DNA of 64,000 bases, taken from contig NZ_BDBU01000028.1 of assembly GCF_001613145.1 (NCBI RefSeq), positions 111,271-175,270 on the forward strand. The letters run 5' to 3'. The DNA is from Nocardia jejuensis NBRC 103114 (GTDB lineage: Bacteria > Actinomycetota > Actinomycetes > Mycobacteriales > Mycobacteriaceae). The position numbers and the translations under genes were made by a program. Numbering within the stretch: position 1 is the stretch's first letter; each line of letters begins with the position of its first letter. A model generated the notes under the pieces. That model was given only the letters and a program-made list of their open reading frames with translations, did not search any database and was not told the DNA's origin. Positions 1 to 8,551 of this stretch are shown here, piece after piece.

Positions 1-374
1 TCCGGGGAGCGGGTGCCCTCCGGGTGGATACCCCACATGCCGCCCTGCTCGAGGATGCGCACCGCGGCCGCGAGCGAATCGGAGCCGGACGCGCCGCCGG
101 TGCGGTCGACGGGCACCTGACCGGTCGCGGCCATGACCCAGCGGTTGACCCGCCCGCGCCAGCCGCCGCCGGTGAAGTACTCCTGCTTGGCGATGAAGGT
201 CAGCCGGCGCGGCAGCACCAGGCACAGATACAGCGAATCCACCACGGCGAGATGGTTGGCGGCGATGATGACCGGGCCCTGAGCCGGAACATTGTGCAGG
301 CCTTCGACCTTCGGCCGTCCCAGCAGCCTGAGCACCGGACCGACCAGCACGTGCTTCAGCACCCAGTACCACAT
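1..374 (-). CDS. Lysophospholipid acyltransferase (PlsC-like), 3' end cut by window edge
   Basis: Only the N-terminal ~124 residues lie in the window. The product looks like a 1-acyl-glycerol-3-phosphate acyltransferase, a membrane-associated enzyme that moves an acyl chain from acyl-CoA or acyl-ACP to lysophosphatidate. Two family blocks are visible: NHLAVVDS (the NHxxxxD catalytic block I, about residue 40) and HPEGTRSP (the EGTR block III) near the cut end. The ATG at 374 follows GGGGAGG with a five-base gap, so this start is well supported. Upstream lie the twin GTAGACACTGTCTAC palindromes and a divergent TetR gene, which suggests repression by that regulator. The substrate cannot be told from the fragment. 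Confidence 0.85.
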   Translation of the reverse strand, partial: MWYWVLKHVLVGPVLRLLGRPKVEGLHNVPAQGPVIIAANHLAVVDSLYLCLVLPRRLTFIAKQEYFTGGGWRGRVNRWVMAATGQVPVDRTGGASGSDSLAAAVRILEQGGMWGIHPEGTRSP

Positions 375-398
375 GAAAACCTCCCCTGACCGAAGCGC

Positions 399-445
399 GT
401 AGACACTGTCTACAATGTCTACACCAACCGGTAGACACTGTCTAC
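399..445. promoter_or_regulatory. Twin palindromic TetR-type operator
   Basis: The 15-base palindrome GTAGACACTGTCTAC (7-base arms, one central base) occurs twice, at 399-413 and 431-445. A further half-site TGTCTAC lies between them at 416-422. The sites sit just upstream of the acyltransferase start and between it and the divergent TetR gene. They are the obvious binding sites for that regulator; binding itself is inferred. Confidence 0.75.
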
Positions 446-648
446 GAAGATTTTCGGCCACTCGAGGATTCGTCGGCCACAGCGGCTCGGTCGGAACACG
501 GACTTCCCGCCGAGGATCAGGTCGGCGACAGGGCAGGACACACCGGAGCGCCCGAGCCGGAGTAATGCGCGCCGGAGCACGACAGGTGCGGTGCACCACG
601 AGTTCCGACGAGGGCCACGAGGCGAGGTCCCGGAGAGGTACGGCGAGA

Positions 649-1224
649 ATGGTGCACATGGAAGTGGTTGAGCCGCTGCGGGAACGGCTGGTGGCCGCGG
701 GCGTCGAGATGCTGGAACAAGTGGGCGCCGCGCAGCTCGGATTGCGGGCGATCGCCCGCGAGGCGGGGGTGTCACACGGCGCGCCACGGCGGTATTTCCC
801 GACCCACAACGCGCTGCTGGCCGCGGTCGCGGCGCGCGGCTACACCGACCTGCGCGCCGATTTCGAAGCGGTGCAGGCGGATTCACCGCATGCCCGGCTG
901 GAACTGACCGGAATGGCCTACGTCGAATTCGCGGTTCATCGGCGCGAGATGTTCACCCTCATGTTCCGCCACGATCTGCTCGAGGGAGCCGGCGAGAACC
1001 TGCGCGTGACCGTGACCAGGCCGTTGTTCCGGCGCTGGACCGAGCGGGTCGCCGAATGCGTGGACGATCCGAACGGGCAGCGGGCGCTGAGCCTGTGGAC
1101 GAACCTGCACGGCATCGCGGTCGTGGTCGCCAATCGCAGCATCGAGGCGGTCGCACCCGGAACCGATGTCCGCCGCCTGGTCGCGACCGCTGTCGCGCAG
1201 CATCTCGGCAGCCCGGCTACCTAG
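649..1224 (+). CDS. TetR/AcrR-family regulator with WHG-like C-terminal domain
   Basis: A 191-residue one-component repressor. The N-terminal helix-turn-helix reads LGLRAIAREAGVSHGAPRRYF (about residues 28-48), with the usual Y-F and H-N-K/A-L ending. The C-terminal half, starting near MAYVEFAVHRREMFTLMF, resembles the WHG-type ligand domain common in mycobacterial TetR proteins. The reading frame is open further upstream, but the ATG at 649 has GGAGAGG 10 bases before it and begins the conserved part; another ATG at 658 is possible. The gene is divergent from the acyltransferase, and the twin palindromes between them suggest control of both promoters. The ligand is unknown; a lipid or acyl-CoA would fit the neighbour. 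Confidence 0.85.
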   Translation: MVHMEVVEPLRERLVAAGVEMLEQVGAAQLGLRAIAREAGVSHGAPRRYFPTHNALLAAVAARGYTDLRADFEAVQADSPHARLELTGMAYVEFAVHRREMFTLMFRHDLLEGAGENLRVTVTRPLFRRWTERVAECVDDPNGQRALSLWTNLHGIAVVVANRSIEAVAPGTDVRRLVATAVAQHLGSPAT

Positions 1225-1333
1225 ATCGGCCGGGCGGAACCGCGCCGGCGCACCGGTCAACCTCGCCGGACCGGCCTCCCGGCCGGTCACGTACCCTGGA
1301 CAGGTTGCCGCGTCCGCACAATAAGGAGTCCCC

Positions 1334-2962
1334 GTGAGTTCCCCGACCACCAGCGCGACCGCCGCACCCGCATCCGGGCGGCTGGCCGGCGAAGTGGCCC
1401 GGCGGCGCACCTTCGCGGTGATCTCGCATCCCGACGCGGGCAAGTCGACGCTGACCGAAGCGCTCGCGCTGCACGCCCGGGTGATCTCCGAGGCGGGCGC
1501 GATCCACGGCAAGGCCGGACGCAAGGCCACGGTGTCGGACTGGATGGAGATGGAGAAGGCGCGCGGTATCTCCGTCAGCTCGACCGCGCTGCAGTTCGAG
1601 TACGGCGACTGCGTCATCAATCTGGTGGACACCCCCGGCCACTCCGACTTCTCCGAGGACACCTACCGCGTGCTCACCGCGGTCGACGCGGCGGTCATGC
1701 TCATCGACGCGGCCAAGGGCCTGGAACCGCAGACGCTCAAGCTCTTTCAGGTCGCACGCGATCGCGGCATTCCGGTGATCACGGTCATCAACAAGTGGGA
1801 CCGGCCGGGCCAGGCCCCGCTGGAACTGCTCGACGAGATCCTCGAGCGGATCGGCCTCACGCCCACTCCCCTGTTCCTGCCGGTCGGCATCGCCGGAGAT
1901 TTCCGCGGCCTGCTGCGCCGCGGCGAGGACGGCGCGGCCACCGAGTACATCCACTTCACCCGCACCGCCGGTGGTGCGACCATCGCCCCCGAGGTGAGCT
2001 ACACCCCCGAACGCGCCGCCGAGCGCGAAGGCGAGGTGTGGGACGAGGCCGTCGAGGAGAGCGAACTGCTCTCGGCCGCCGGGCAGGACCACGACCAGGA
2101 GATGTTCCTGGCCGGGCAGACCTCACCGGTCATCTACGCCTCCGCCATGCTGAATTTCGGTGTGCGCCAGATCCTCGAGACCCTCATCGAACTCGCGCCG
2201 CCACCACGCGCACGCAAGGACGTGAACGGCGCCGAGCGCGGAACCGGCGATCCGTTCAGTGCCGTCGTGTTCAAGGTGCAGGCGGGCATGGACACCGCCC
2301 ACCGCGACCGGCTGGCCTTCATGCGCATCGTGTCCGGCGAATTCGAGCGCGGCATGGTCGTCACGCACGCGCAGACCGGCCGCCCGTTCGCCACCAAATA
2401 CGCGCTGACCGTATTCGGCCGCGAGCGCACCACCGTCGAAACCGCCTATCCGGGCGATGTGATCGGCCTGGTCAACGCGACGGCACTCGCGCCCGGCCAC
2501 ACCCTGTTCGTGGACAAGAAGGTCGAGTTCCCGCCGATCCCGTCCTTCGCGCCGGAGCACTTCGCCACCCTGCGCGCGCAGAGCGCGGGCAAGTACAAGC
2601 AGTTCCGCAAGGCCATCGACCAGCTCGACTCCGAGGGCGTCGTGCAGGTGCTGCGCAACGAACTGCGCGGCGACGCCTCCCCCGTGCTGGCGGCGGTCGG
2701 TCCCATGCAGTTCGAGGTCGTCACCGCGCGCATGCAGGGCGAGTACAACGTCGAGACCCAGCTCGACAATCTGCCGTACCAGCTGGCCCGGCGCACCGAC
2801 GCCGAGTCCGCCGAGGAGCTCAACCGGCAGCGCGGCGTCGAGGTGTTCACCCGCACCGACGGCGCGATCCTGGCACTGTTCAGCGACAAGTGGCGGCTGC
2901 AGTACATCCAGAAGGAACTGCCGAAGCTGACGCTGGAACTGCTCGTGGCGGGCACCGAGTAG
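1334..2962 (+). CDS. prfC: Peptide chain release factor 3 (RF3)
   Basis: A 542-residue translational GTPase that recycles RF1/RF2 from the ribosome after peptide release. The G domain is complete: P-loop SHPDAGKST (residues 31-39), switch II DTPGH (99-103) and NKWDR (153-157). The segment SDWMEMEKARGISVSSTALQ is the RF3 form of switch I and separates it from EF-G and LepA. The length is normal for RF3. The start is GTG at 1334 with AAGGAG six bases upstream. It stands alone between the TetR gene and a convergent Abi-alpha gene. RF3 is patchily distributed in bacteria, but nothing here looks degraded. Confidence 0.95.
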   Translation: MSSPTTSATAAPASGRLAGEVARRRTFAVISHPDAGKSTLTEALALHARVISEAGAIHGKAGRKATVSDWMEMEKARGISVSSTALQFEYGDCVINLVDTPGHSDFSEDTYRVLTAVDAAVMLIDAAKGLEPQTLKLFQVARDRGIPVITVINKWDRPGQAPLELLDEILERIGLTPTPLFLPVGIAGDFRGLLRRGEDGAATEYIHFTRTAGGATIAPEVSYTPERAAEREGEVWDEAVEESELLSAAGQDHDQEMFLAGQTSPVIYASAMLNFGVRQILETLIELAPPPRARKDVNGAERGTGDPFSAVVFKVQAGMDTAHRDRLAFMRIVSGEFERGMVVTHAQTGRPFATKYALTVFGRERTTVETAYPGDVIGLVNATALAPGHTLFVDKKVEFPPIPSFAPEHFATLRAQSAGKYKQFRKAIDQLDSEGVVQVLRNELRGDASPVLAAVGPMQFEVVTARMQGEYNVETQLDNLPYQLARRTDAESAEELNRQRGVEVFTRTDGAILALFSDKWRLQYIQKELPKLTLELLVAGTE

Positions 2963-3076
2963 TTCACGAGCCGGTATCGGGACCTCGTCTGCCGGGTGTC
3001 CCGAACGCCCGTCCCGAAAGAACGAGGCCAGGGTGCGGGCGGATGTCCGCACCTCGCCGCCGCCGCGAGGCGGCGC

Positions 3077-3958
3077 TCAGCCGCTGATACTGAAGCAGGT
3101 GCTGCAGAAGTCCTCGCCGAACTCGGTCAGCCGCAGGCTCTTTCGCACGATCTTGGGCACGCGGCCCGCCTTCTTGAGCGCGGACTCCACCACCGGCTGC
3201 ACCTCGAGCACCATGTAGCGCGAGAGCACCACCGGATCCTCCGAGGTCATCATCAGCCCGAGTCGGCTCAGATTGATCAGGTAGTGCCGCGAGCGGTCCG
3301 GGTAACGCACGCCCGCCTGCTCCGGCACCGAGGTCAGATCTCCGGTGACCAGCTCGGATCCGATGCCGAGCGGTCGGTTGGTGCGCACGTCTACCAGCGG
3401 CTGCGGGCCGTTCAGCGCCATGAAGCGCAGGATGCGCGCCTCGTCCGGCGCGAGCTGATCGAGGATGCGGTCGTACGCCGGATGCACGTCCTCGGTGAAG
3501 TACACATCCGCGGACCGGGCCAGCAGCGCGTCACCGCGGCGGCGCAGGTCATCGGTGGTGGCCGAGCGGACCAGGCCGCCGCCGTTCACGCCGATGGCCT
3601 GCTGCGGCGCACTCGTGGGAGTGGGTACGTAGCTGACGATTTCGCGAACCGAACCCTCGGTGACGCCGAGCGCGCTGCGCGCGATGGATCGCAGCGCGGC
3701 CCCCGTGCGCTCGGCGATATCGGCCGAGGATTCACCGTCGAGCGCGGCCTGGGTGAGCTGCTTGGTGATCTCGAAGCTGGTACCGACCGCCCACTCCGTA
3801 CCGCGCACTGCGGTGCCGACCGCGAGGCCGACCCCTCGGAACGCGCCACGAATCAGGCGGGCCTCATTGCTGATCTGCCGCTGTTCCACATCGGAGCTGC
3901 GCTCCACGGCACGGGAACCCGGACGGACCACGTCGTGCCCGGTCCTGTCGTCTGCCAC
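3077..3958 (-). CDS. DUF4393 (Abi-alpha-like) protein, first paralogue
   Basis: A 293-residue protein whose C-terminal half (from about residue 125) resembles the DUF4393/Abi-alpha family. The core HPAYDRILDQLAPDEARIL is followed by a winged-helix-like tail (YLINLSRLGLM). The N-terminal half is Gly/Ala-rich and amphipathic (GAFRGVGLAVGTAVRGTEWAVG), with no signal peptide. The gene at 5646-6497 carries the same core and is a clear paralogue. The two flank a DUF445 membrane protein, and this copy is transcribed divergently. Some Abi-alpha relatives are linked to phage abortive infection, but that role is not established here. The C-terminus ends in CSTCFSISG, a Cys pair absent from the paralogue. 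Confidence 0.65.
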   Translation of the reverse strand: MADDRTGHDVVRPGSRAVERSSDVEQRQISNEARLIRGAFRGVGLAVGTAVRGTEWAVGTSFEITKQLTQAALDGESSADIAERTGAALRSIARSALGVTEGSVREIVSYVPTPTSAPQQAIGVNGGGLVRSATTDDLRRRGDALLARSADVYFTEDVHPAYDRILDQLAPDEARILRFMALNGPQPLVDVRTNRPLGIGSELVTGDLTSVPEQAGVRYPDRSRHYLINLSRLGLMMTSEDPVVLSRYMVLEVQPVVESALKKAGRVPKIVRKSLRLTEFGEDFCSTCFSISG

Positions 3959-3979
3959 GTCAACTCCGAATATCGCCGG

Positions 3980-3996
3980 GTGAACTTACTGTTCAC
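3980..3996. promoter_or_regulatory. Inverted repeat upstream of first Abi-alpha gene
   Basis: GTGAAC and GTTCAC arms are separated by five bases, 22 bases before the start of the minus-strand Abi-alpha gene. The site includes CTTACTGT (3985-3992), whose reverse complement ACAGTAAG recurs at 4258-4265 upstream of the divergent DUF445 gene. This suggests a shared regulator or matching promoter parts; no protein can be named. Confidence 0.4.
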
Positions 3997-4125
3997 AGAT
4001 TATTGCCGCCCACCGACCGCCAAGCCCGCCGAGCCTGGTATCCATGCGAAGGCTACCCCGTTCACGCTCATCGCAACGCCCCTGCGTGGTCGCGGCGCAC
4101 CGCCGAGCATGTCCCCCTGAGCCCT

Positions 4126-4143
4126 CGATTCGCACGCGAATCG
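4126..4143. promoter_or_regulatory. 18-bp palindrome between divergent Abi-alpha and DUF445 genes
   Basis: CGATTCGC and GCGAATCG form perfect 8-base arms around two central bases. The site lies mid-way in the 374-base gene-free stretch 3959-4332, which otherwise holds only the two promoters. It does not match a known actinobacterial operator that I recognise. Confidence 0.45.
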
Positions 4144-4332
4144 GATGTGGTCTCCGCCATTCTCGTGGTCACATGGTGGTAGAGGTACATCGAGGGCGTT
4201 CAGTGTGACCGAGATCTCCGACTCAGACACTCCGTCGCTGGCTTGATTCGTAAACAGACAGTAAGGTCCGAGGCGCCGATGGGGTGTGAACGCCGGCGGC
4301 GTTACCGGTGTTCGGGTCGGCAGGAGGGTGTC

Positions 4333-5655
4333 GTGCTAGAGACTGTCTTCGGAGTTCACCCGACGATATTGCTGGAATTGATCACAATTCCTCTGTTTAC
4401 GGGCGTGATCGGTTACATCACCAACTGGACCGGCGTGCTCATGCTGTTCAAGCCGATCAAGTTCCACGGCTTCCGGGTGCCGGGTCTGGCAGCGCTGTTT
4501 CCCTTGCTTCCCAAGCGGATTCAGGTGCTGCCGCTGCTGCAGTACGACGGCCGGACGGGCTGGCAGGGAATCGTCCCGTCGCGCGCGGACAAGATGGCGA
4601 GCATTGCCGTCGACAAAGGATTGGCGAAACTCGGCAGTGTCGCGGACTTTTATCGGGAACTCGAACCGGACAAGCTCGCGGAACATCTGACTGAAATAGC
4701 AGATTCCCAGATTCATGGGATCGTCGAAGAGATCCTGCGACGCGAACATCCGCAACTTTGGTACAACCTGCCCAGTGGCGTGCGCGACATGGTGCACGCG
4801 CGAGTGAAGCAGCAACTTCCCGAAGTACTGCGCGAACTCACCGACGAACTCGGCAACAACATCGATCAACTGCTCGACGTCAAGCAGATGGTCATTCGGT
4901 ACTTCCAGGCGCGGCCGCAACTGCTCAACAGCCTCTTCCAGGTGCTCGGCGCGAAGGAACTGCGATTCATGCAGAACTTCGGCTTCTACTTCGGTGCGCC
5001 CATGGGTGTGCTGCTGGTCGGCATCCTGCACTGGACCGGCTGGTCGCCGCTGGTCGTGCTGCCGGTCGGCGGCGTGATCATCGGCTGGGTCGTCAACTGG
5101 GTCGGCATCAATATGATCTTCGCGCCCGCCTACCCGAAGTGGTGGTGCCCGTGGCGGCAGGGACTGCTGGTCAAGCGGCAGCCCGAGATCACCGAGGGCT
5201 ACGCGGAGATGGTGGCCAGTCAGGTCATGACCCTCGCCAACATCGGTGACGAGCTGCTCAACGGACCGCGCTCGGACCGCACCATGCAGATGCTCGAGGA
5301 CACGCTGCGGCCCGCCGCGGACCGTGCGCTCGGGCCCGCCCGCGGGGTGGTCAAGTTCGCGCTCGGCAGCCGCGAGTTCGACACCCTGCAGGACAGCTTC
5401 ACCTCCGAGTCCATGAAGATCGCGCCGATCGCCTTCGCCGACCCGGCTTTCAACAGGCAGCAGGGCAAACAGGTCCAGGAGTACATCGCCAAACAAATGT
5501 CGGCGCTGGCGCCGCCGGACTTCGTGGACATGCTGCGTTCGGCGATCAAACAAGACGAATGGCTCTTGTTTGTCCATGGCGGCGCGCTGGGACTCTTCGC
5601 CGGTTACGCTCACCTCCTGATCTTCGGAACAGGAGTGGCTACGACATGGGTATGA
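4333..5655 (+). CDS. DUF445 family integral membrane protein
   Basis: A 440-residue membrane protein of unknown function. There is an N-terminal hydrophobic segment (about residues 11-38), a central pair (about 225-265) and a C-terminal segment (about 415-435). The family hallmark appears twice: NWTGVLMLFKP near the N-terminus and NWVGINMIFAP in the centre, suggesting two membrane-inserted half-units around a long helical soluble part. The frame is open back to 4243, but the GTG at 4333 follows AGGAGGG with correct spacing and begins the conserved sequence. The stop overlaps the second Abi-alpha gene, so the two are translationally coupled. The coupling and the divergent Abi-alpha copy suggest a membrane complex. 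Confidence 0.8.
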   Translation: MLETVFGVHPTILLELITIPLFTGVIGYITNWTGVLMLFKPIKFHGFRVPGLAALFPLLPKRIQVLPLLQYDGRTGWQGIVPSRADKMASIAVDKGLAKLGSVADFYRELEPDKLAEHLTEIADSQIHGIVEEILRREHPQLWYNLPSGVRDMVHARVKQQLPEVLRELTDELGNNIDQLLDVKQMVIRYFQARPQLLNSLFQVLGAKELRFMQNFGFYFGAPMGVLLVGILHWTGWSPLVVLPVGGVIIGWVVNWVGINMIFAPAYPKWWCPWRQGLLVKRQPEITEGYAEMVASQVMTLANIGDELLNGPRSDRTMQMLEDTLRPAADRALGPARGVVKFALGSREFDTLQDSFTSESMKIAPIAFADPAFNRQQGKQVQEYIAKQMSALAPPDFVDMLRSAIKQDEWLLFVHGGALGLFAGYAHLLIFGTGVATTWV

Positions 5656-6497
5656 CCGAATCCGACACGGGCGCGGACGATCCCGCCGATACCTCCACCG
5701 AGCTCGTGGTGCGGGCGTCCGCTCCCCTGCCGGTGCCGGTCACCCCGACGATGCCCTCCGCCGGGCCGGTTCGCACCGCGACCGGCGTTGTGCGGGTGGC
5801 GATGTCGGCGGCGGTCGAGGCGAGCGTGTGGAGTCTTAGCACGGCGCTCGGCGTCACCTCGGTGGTGCTGCGCGGCAGCATGGCCGGGCATCCGCCCCGC
5901 GACATCCTCTCCGAAGCCGGTGCCCAGGTGCGGCATTCGGTTCGCCAGGCGCTCGGCGTGGTTCCGCAGGAATCCTCCGACGCCTCGCCCGAGGCCAATC
6001 CCACCACCGCCCTGCGCGCCCGCGGCGCCGAACTACTGCGCCGCTCGGCCGATTTCCACGAGGACGACAGCCTGCATCCGGCTTACTCCCGGATCCTCGG
6101 CGAGCTGGCCCCGGACGAGGCGCGCATCATCCGCTACCTCTACCTGGACGGCCCTCAGCCCGCGCTGGAGGTCCGCACCGGACGGTCGTCGAACCACGGC
6201 GAATTCACGCTGCTCGGCGATGACGCGGCCTTGCGCTACCCGAACCGGGTCGAGGAGTACCTGACCAATCTGGACCGGCTCGGGCTCATCGACATCACCC
6301 GCGAACCGCTCGGCAACCCCAATCGGTACCAGCTGCTCGAGGCGCTGCCCGAGGTGCGACGGTTGCTCAAGCGCACCAGCTTCGGAACCAAGGTGCTGTA
6401 CCGGACCATCGAACTCACCTCGTTCGGTGCGGGATTCGTGCGCGTCTGTCTGCCGGTGCCCGCACTCGATCAGCAGGTGCTCGAGCAGCACGGCTGA
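5646..6497 (+). CDS. DUF4393 (Abi-alpha-like) protein, second paralogue
   Basis: A 283-residue paralogue of the gene at 3077-3958. The shared core is HPAYSRILGELAPDEARII followed by R[YF]LYLDGPQPALEVRT, then the same C-terminal winged-helix-like part (EEYLTNLDRLGLIDI). The N-terminal region is again Ala/Val-rich and amphipathic. The ATG at 5646 overlaps the DUF445 stop by 10 bases and has AGGAG at 5630-5634. A second in-frame ATG at 5652 would give a classic ATGA overlap but has poorer Shine-Dalgarno spacing. Coupling implies co-expression, and perhaps assembly, with the DUF445 protein. Function is unknown beyond the family name. Confidence 0.65.
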   Translation: MGMTESDTGADDPADTSTELVVRASAPLPVPVTPTMPSAGPVRTATGVVRVAMSAAVEASVWSLSTALGVTSVVLRGSMAGHPPRDILSEAGAQVRHSVRQALGVVPQESSDASPEANPTTALRARGAELLRRSADFHEDDSLHPAYSRILGELAPDEARIIRYLYLDGPQPALEVRTGRSSNHGEFTLLGDDAALRYPNRVEEYLTNLDRLGLIDITREPLGNPNRYQLLEALPEVRRLLKRTSFGTKVLYRTIELTSFGAGFVRVCLPVPALDQQVLEQHG

Positions 6498-6554
6498 CAG
6501 CCGCCGGATCGCTCGACCCGAACGAACAGCTGGACGCGACCCGATCGAACGACA

Positions 6555-6585
6555 CTGCCCGACCGCGAGATTCGCGATCGGGCAG
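6555..6585. terminator. Bidirectional hairpin between convergent genes
   Basis: An outer stem CTGCCCGA/TCGGGCAG and an inner stem CGCGA/TCGCG, with one mismatch between them and a three-base loop. It lies between the ends of the second Abi-alpha gene and the ABC-F gene. There is no T-tract, as is usual in these genomes. Confidence 0.6.
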
Positions 6586-6607
6586 CACTGTCTCGGGGCT
6601 CGGCCGG

Positions 6608-8410
6608 TCAGACGTTCTCGGCCAACTCCAGCCAGCGTTCCTCTGCCGCTTCCTTTTCCGCCTGCACCTGCTTGAGTTCGGTGCCCAGGGCGATCAGCTT
6701 GTCCGGCGTGGTGGCCGCCTCGGCCAGCGCGGCGTGCAGTGTGCTCTCGCGCTCGTCGAGCTTCTGCACCGTGCGCTCGAGTTTGGACAGTTCCTTGCGG
6801 GCGGCGCGGTGGGCCGCGGCATCCGTGGCTCCCGATCCCGAGGACACAGCGGTCGGGGCGGCGGCGGGGCCGCCCTTGCCGTTGGTCGAGCTGGCGGCCC
6901 GCTTGCGCAGGTACTCCTCGATGCCGCCGGGCAGGTTGGTGAGCTTGCCGTCACCGAACAGGGCCCAGGTGGTGTCGCAGATGCGCTCGATCAGGTAGCG
7001 GTCGTGGGAGATGACCACCATGGTGCCCGCCCAGCCGTCGAGCAGGTCTTCCAGCTGCTGCAGGGTGTCGATGTCCAGGTCGTTGGTGGGTTCGTCGAGC
7101 AGCAGGACATTGGGCTCGCTCATCAGGATTCGGGTCAGCTGCAGGCGGCGGCGCTCGCCACCGGACAGGTCGCCCACCGGGGTGCGCTGCTTGGCCGGGG
7201 AGAAGCCGAGCCGCTCGGCCAGCTGGCCGGCGCTGATCTCCTTGTCGCCCAGCATGGTTCGCATGGCGACGTCCTGAACCGCTTCCAGCACCCGCATTCC
7301 CAGCGGCAGGTCGTCGAGTTCCTGGCGCAGCCAGCCGATCTTGACGGTCTGACCCTGAATTCGCTTGCCGGACTTGACCTGATTGTCGCCCGCGAGCGCG
7401 CGCAACAGCGTGGTCTTGCCCGAGCCGTTCACGCCGACCAGGCCGACCCGCTCGCCCGGCGCGAGCCGCCAGGTCAGATCCTTCACCAGTTCGCGGTCGT
7501 CGGGGGTGGCGAGGGTGACGTTCTCGAGTTCGATCACCACGCGCCCCAGGCGCTTTCGCGCGAACGAGGCCAGGGCCACCGAGTCGCGCGGCGGCGGTAC
7601 GTCGGCGATCAGCGTTTCGGCGGCCTCGATCCGGTACTTCGGCTTGGAGGTGCGAGCGGGCGCACCGCGCCGCAGCCAGGCCAGTTCCTTGCGGGCGAGG
7701 TTCTGTCGGCGCTGCTCGGTGGCATCGGCCTGGCGCACGCGTTCGGCTCGCGCGAAGATCCAGTCGTTGTAGCCGCCCTCGTAGGTTTCGACCTTGCCGC
7801 CCTGCACCTCCCAGGTGCGGGTGGCCACGGTGTCCAGGAACCAGCGATCGTGAGTCACGACCACCAGCGCGCTGCGCCGGGCGAGAAGATGCGCGGCCAG
7901 CCACTGCACGCCCTCGACATCGAGGTGGTTGGTCGGCTCGTCCAGGACCAGCAGATCCAGATCGCGCACCAGCGCCGCCGCCAGCGCGACACGCCTCCGC
8001 TCACCACCGGAGAGGTTGGCGACCTTCGCCTCCATCCCGAGGTCGGCGATGCCGATGCCCTCGACGACCGAGCGAATGCGGGGGTTGGAGGCCCATTCGT
8101 GCTCTGCCACACCATCGGTCATGGCGTCTTCCGCGAGGCCCGCGAGCACCACGTCCCCGACGGTCGCCTCCTCGGGCAGCACGCCGCGCTGGGTCACCAC
8201 GGCCATCCGCAGCCCGCCCACCCGGCTGACCCGTCCGGTGTCGGGCTCCTCGACGCCGGTCAGCACCTCCAGCAGGGTGGTCTTGCCACCACCGTTCATA
8301 CCGACAACCCCGATCCGCTCCCCTTCCTGCACGCCGAGGGAGACGCTGTCGAGCAGCGGCTTGACGCCGAAGCTCTTGTTGACCGATTCGAGGTTGATCA
8401 GGTTTGCCAT
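6608..8410 (-). CDS. ABC-F family ATPase, Uup-like
   Basis: A 600-residue protein with two ABC ATPase domains and no transmembrane segments, as in ribosome-acting ABC-F proteins. The first domain has Walker A GMNGGGKT (37-44) and signature LSGGERRR; the second has Walker A GVNGSGKT and signature LSGGERRR. Both have LVLDEPTNHLD/LLLDEPTNDLD Walker B segments. The last ~70 residues are a charged helical pair (KELSKLERTVQKLDERES...), typical of the Uup C-terminal DNA- or RNA-binding coiled coil. The frame is open to 8497, but the ATG at 8410 begins the conserved MANLINLESV and has AGAGGA upstream. A housekeeping translation or DNA-structure role is more likely than drug resistance. Confidence 0.85.
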   Translation of the reverse strand: MANLINLESVNKSFGVKPLLDSVSLGVQEGERIGVVGMNGGGKTTLLEVLTGVEEPDTGRVSRVGGLRMAVVTQRGVLPEEATVGDVVLAGLAEDAMTDGVAEHEWASNPRIRSVVEGIGIADLGMEAKVANLSGGERRRVALAAALVRDLDLLVLDEPTNHLDVEGVQWLAAHLLARRSALVVVTHDRWFLDTVATRTWEVQGGKVETYEGGYNDWIFARAERVRQADATEQRRQNLARKELAWLRRGAPARTSKPKYRIEAAETLIADVPPPRDSVALASFARKRLGRVVIELENVTLATPDDRELVKDLTWRLAPGERVGLVGVNGSGKTTLLRALAGDNQVKSGKRIQGQTVKIGWLRQELDDLPLGMRVLEAVQDVAMRTMLGDKEISAGQLAERLGFSPAKQRTPVGDLSGGERRRLQLTRILMSEPNVLLLDEPTNDLDIDTLQQLEDLLDGWAGTMVVISHDRYLIERICDTTWALFGDGKLTNLPGGIEEYLRKRAASSTNGKGGPAAAPTAVSSGSGATDAAAHRAARKELSKLERTVQKLDERESTLHAALAEAATTPDKLIALGTELKQVQAEKEAAEERWLELAENV

Positions 8411-8551
8411 TAGTCCTCTGTCGTAGACGTTGTCCCCGGTCAGCCTACCGAGCACGGTTGCGGGTGATCCGCGCCGCTCACCCGGACCACCCCTCACCGA
8501 CGCGGCACGGGCGTCGGGTGTCCGGCCTCCGAGCTCGTTCCAAGGCCGTGC

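Noticed and set aside
1795..3087. Arginine/proline-rich 430-codon frame overlapping prfC
   Set aside because: It is the shifted frame of prfC, whose own frame carries every GTPase motif.
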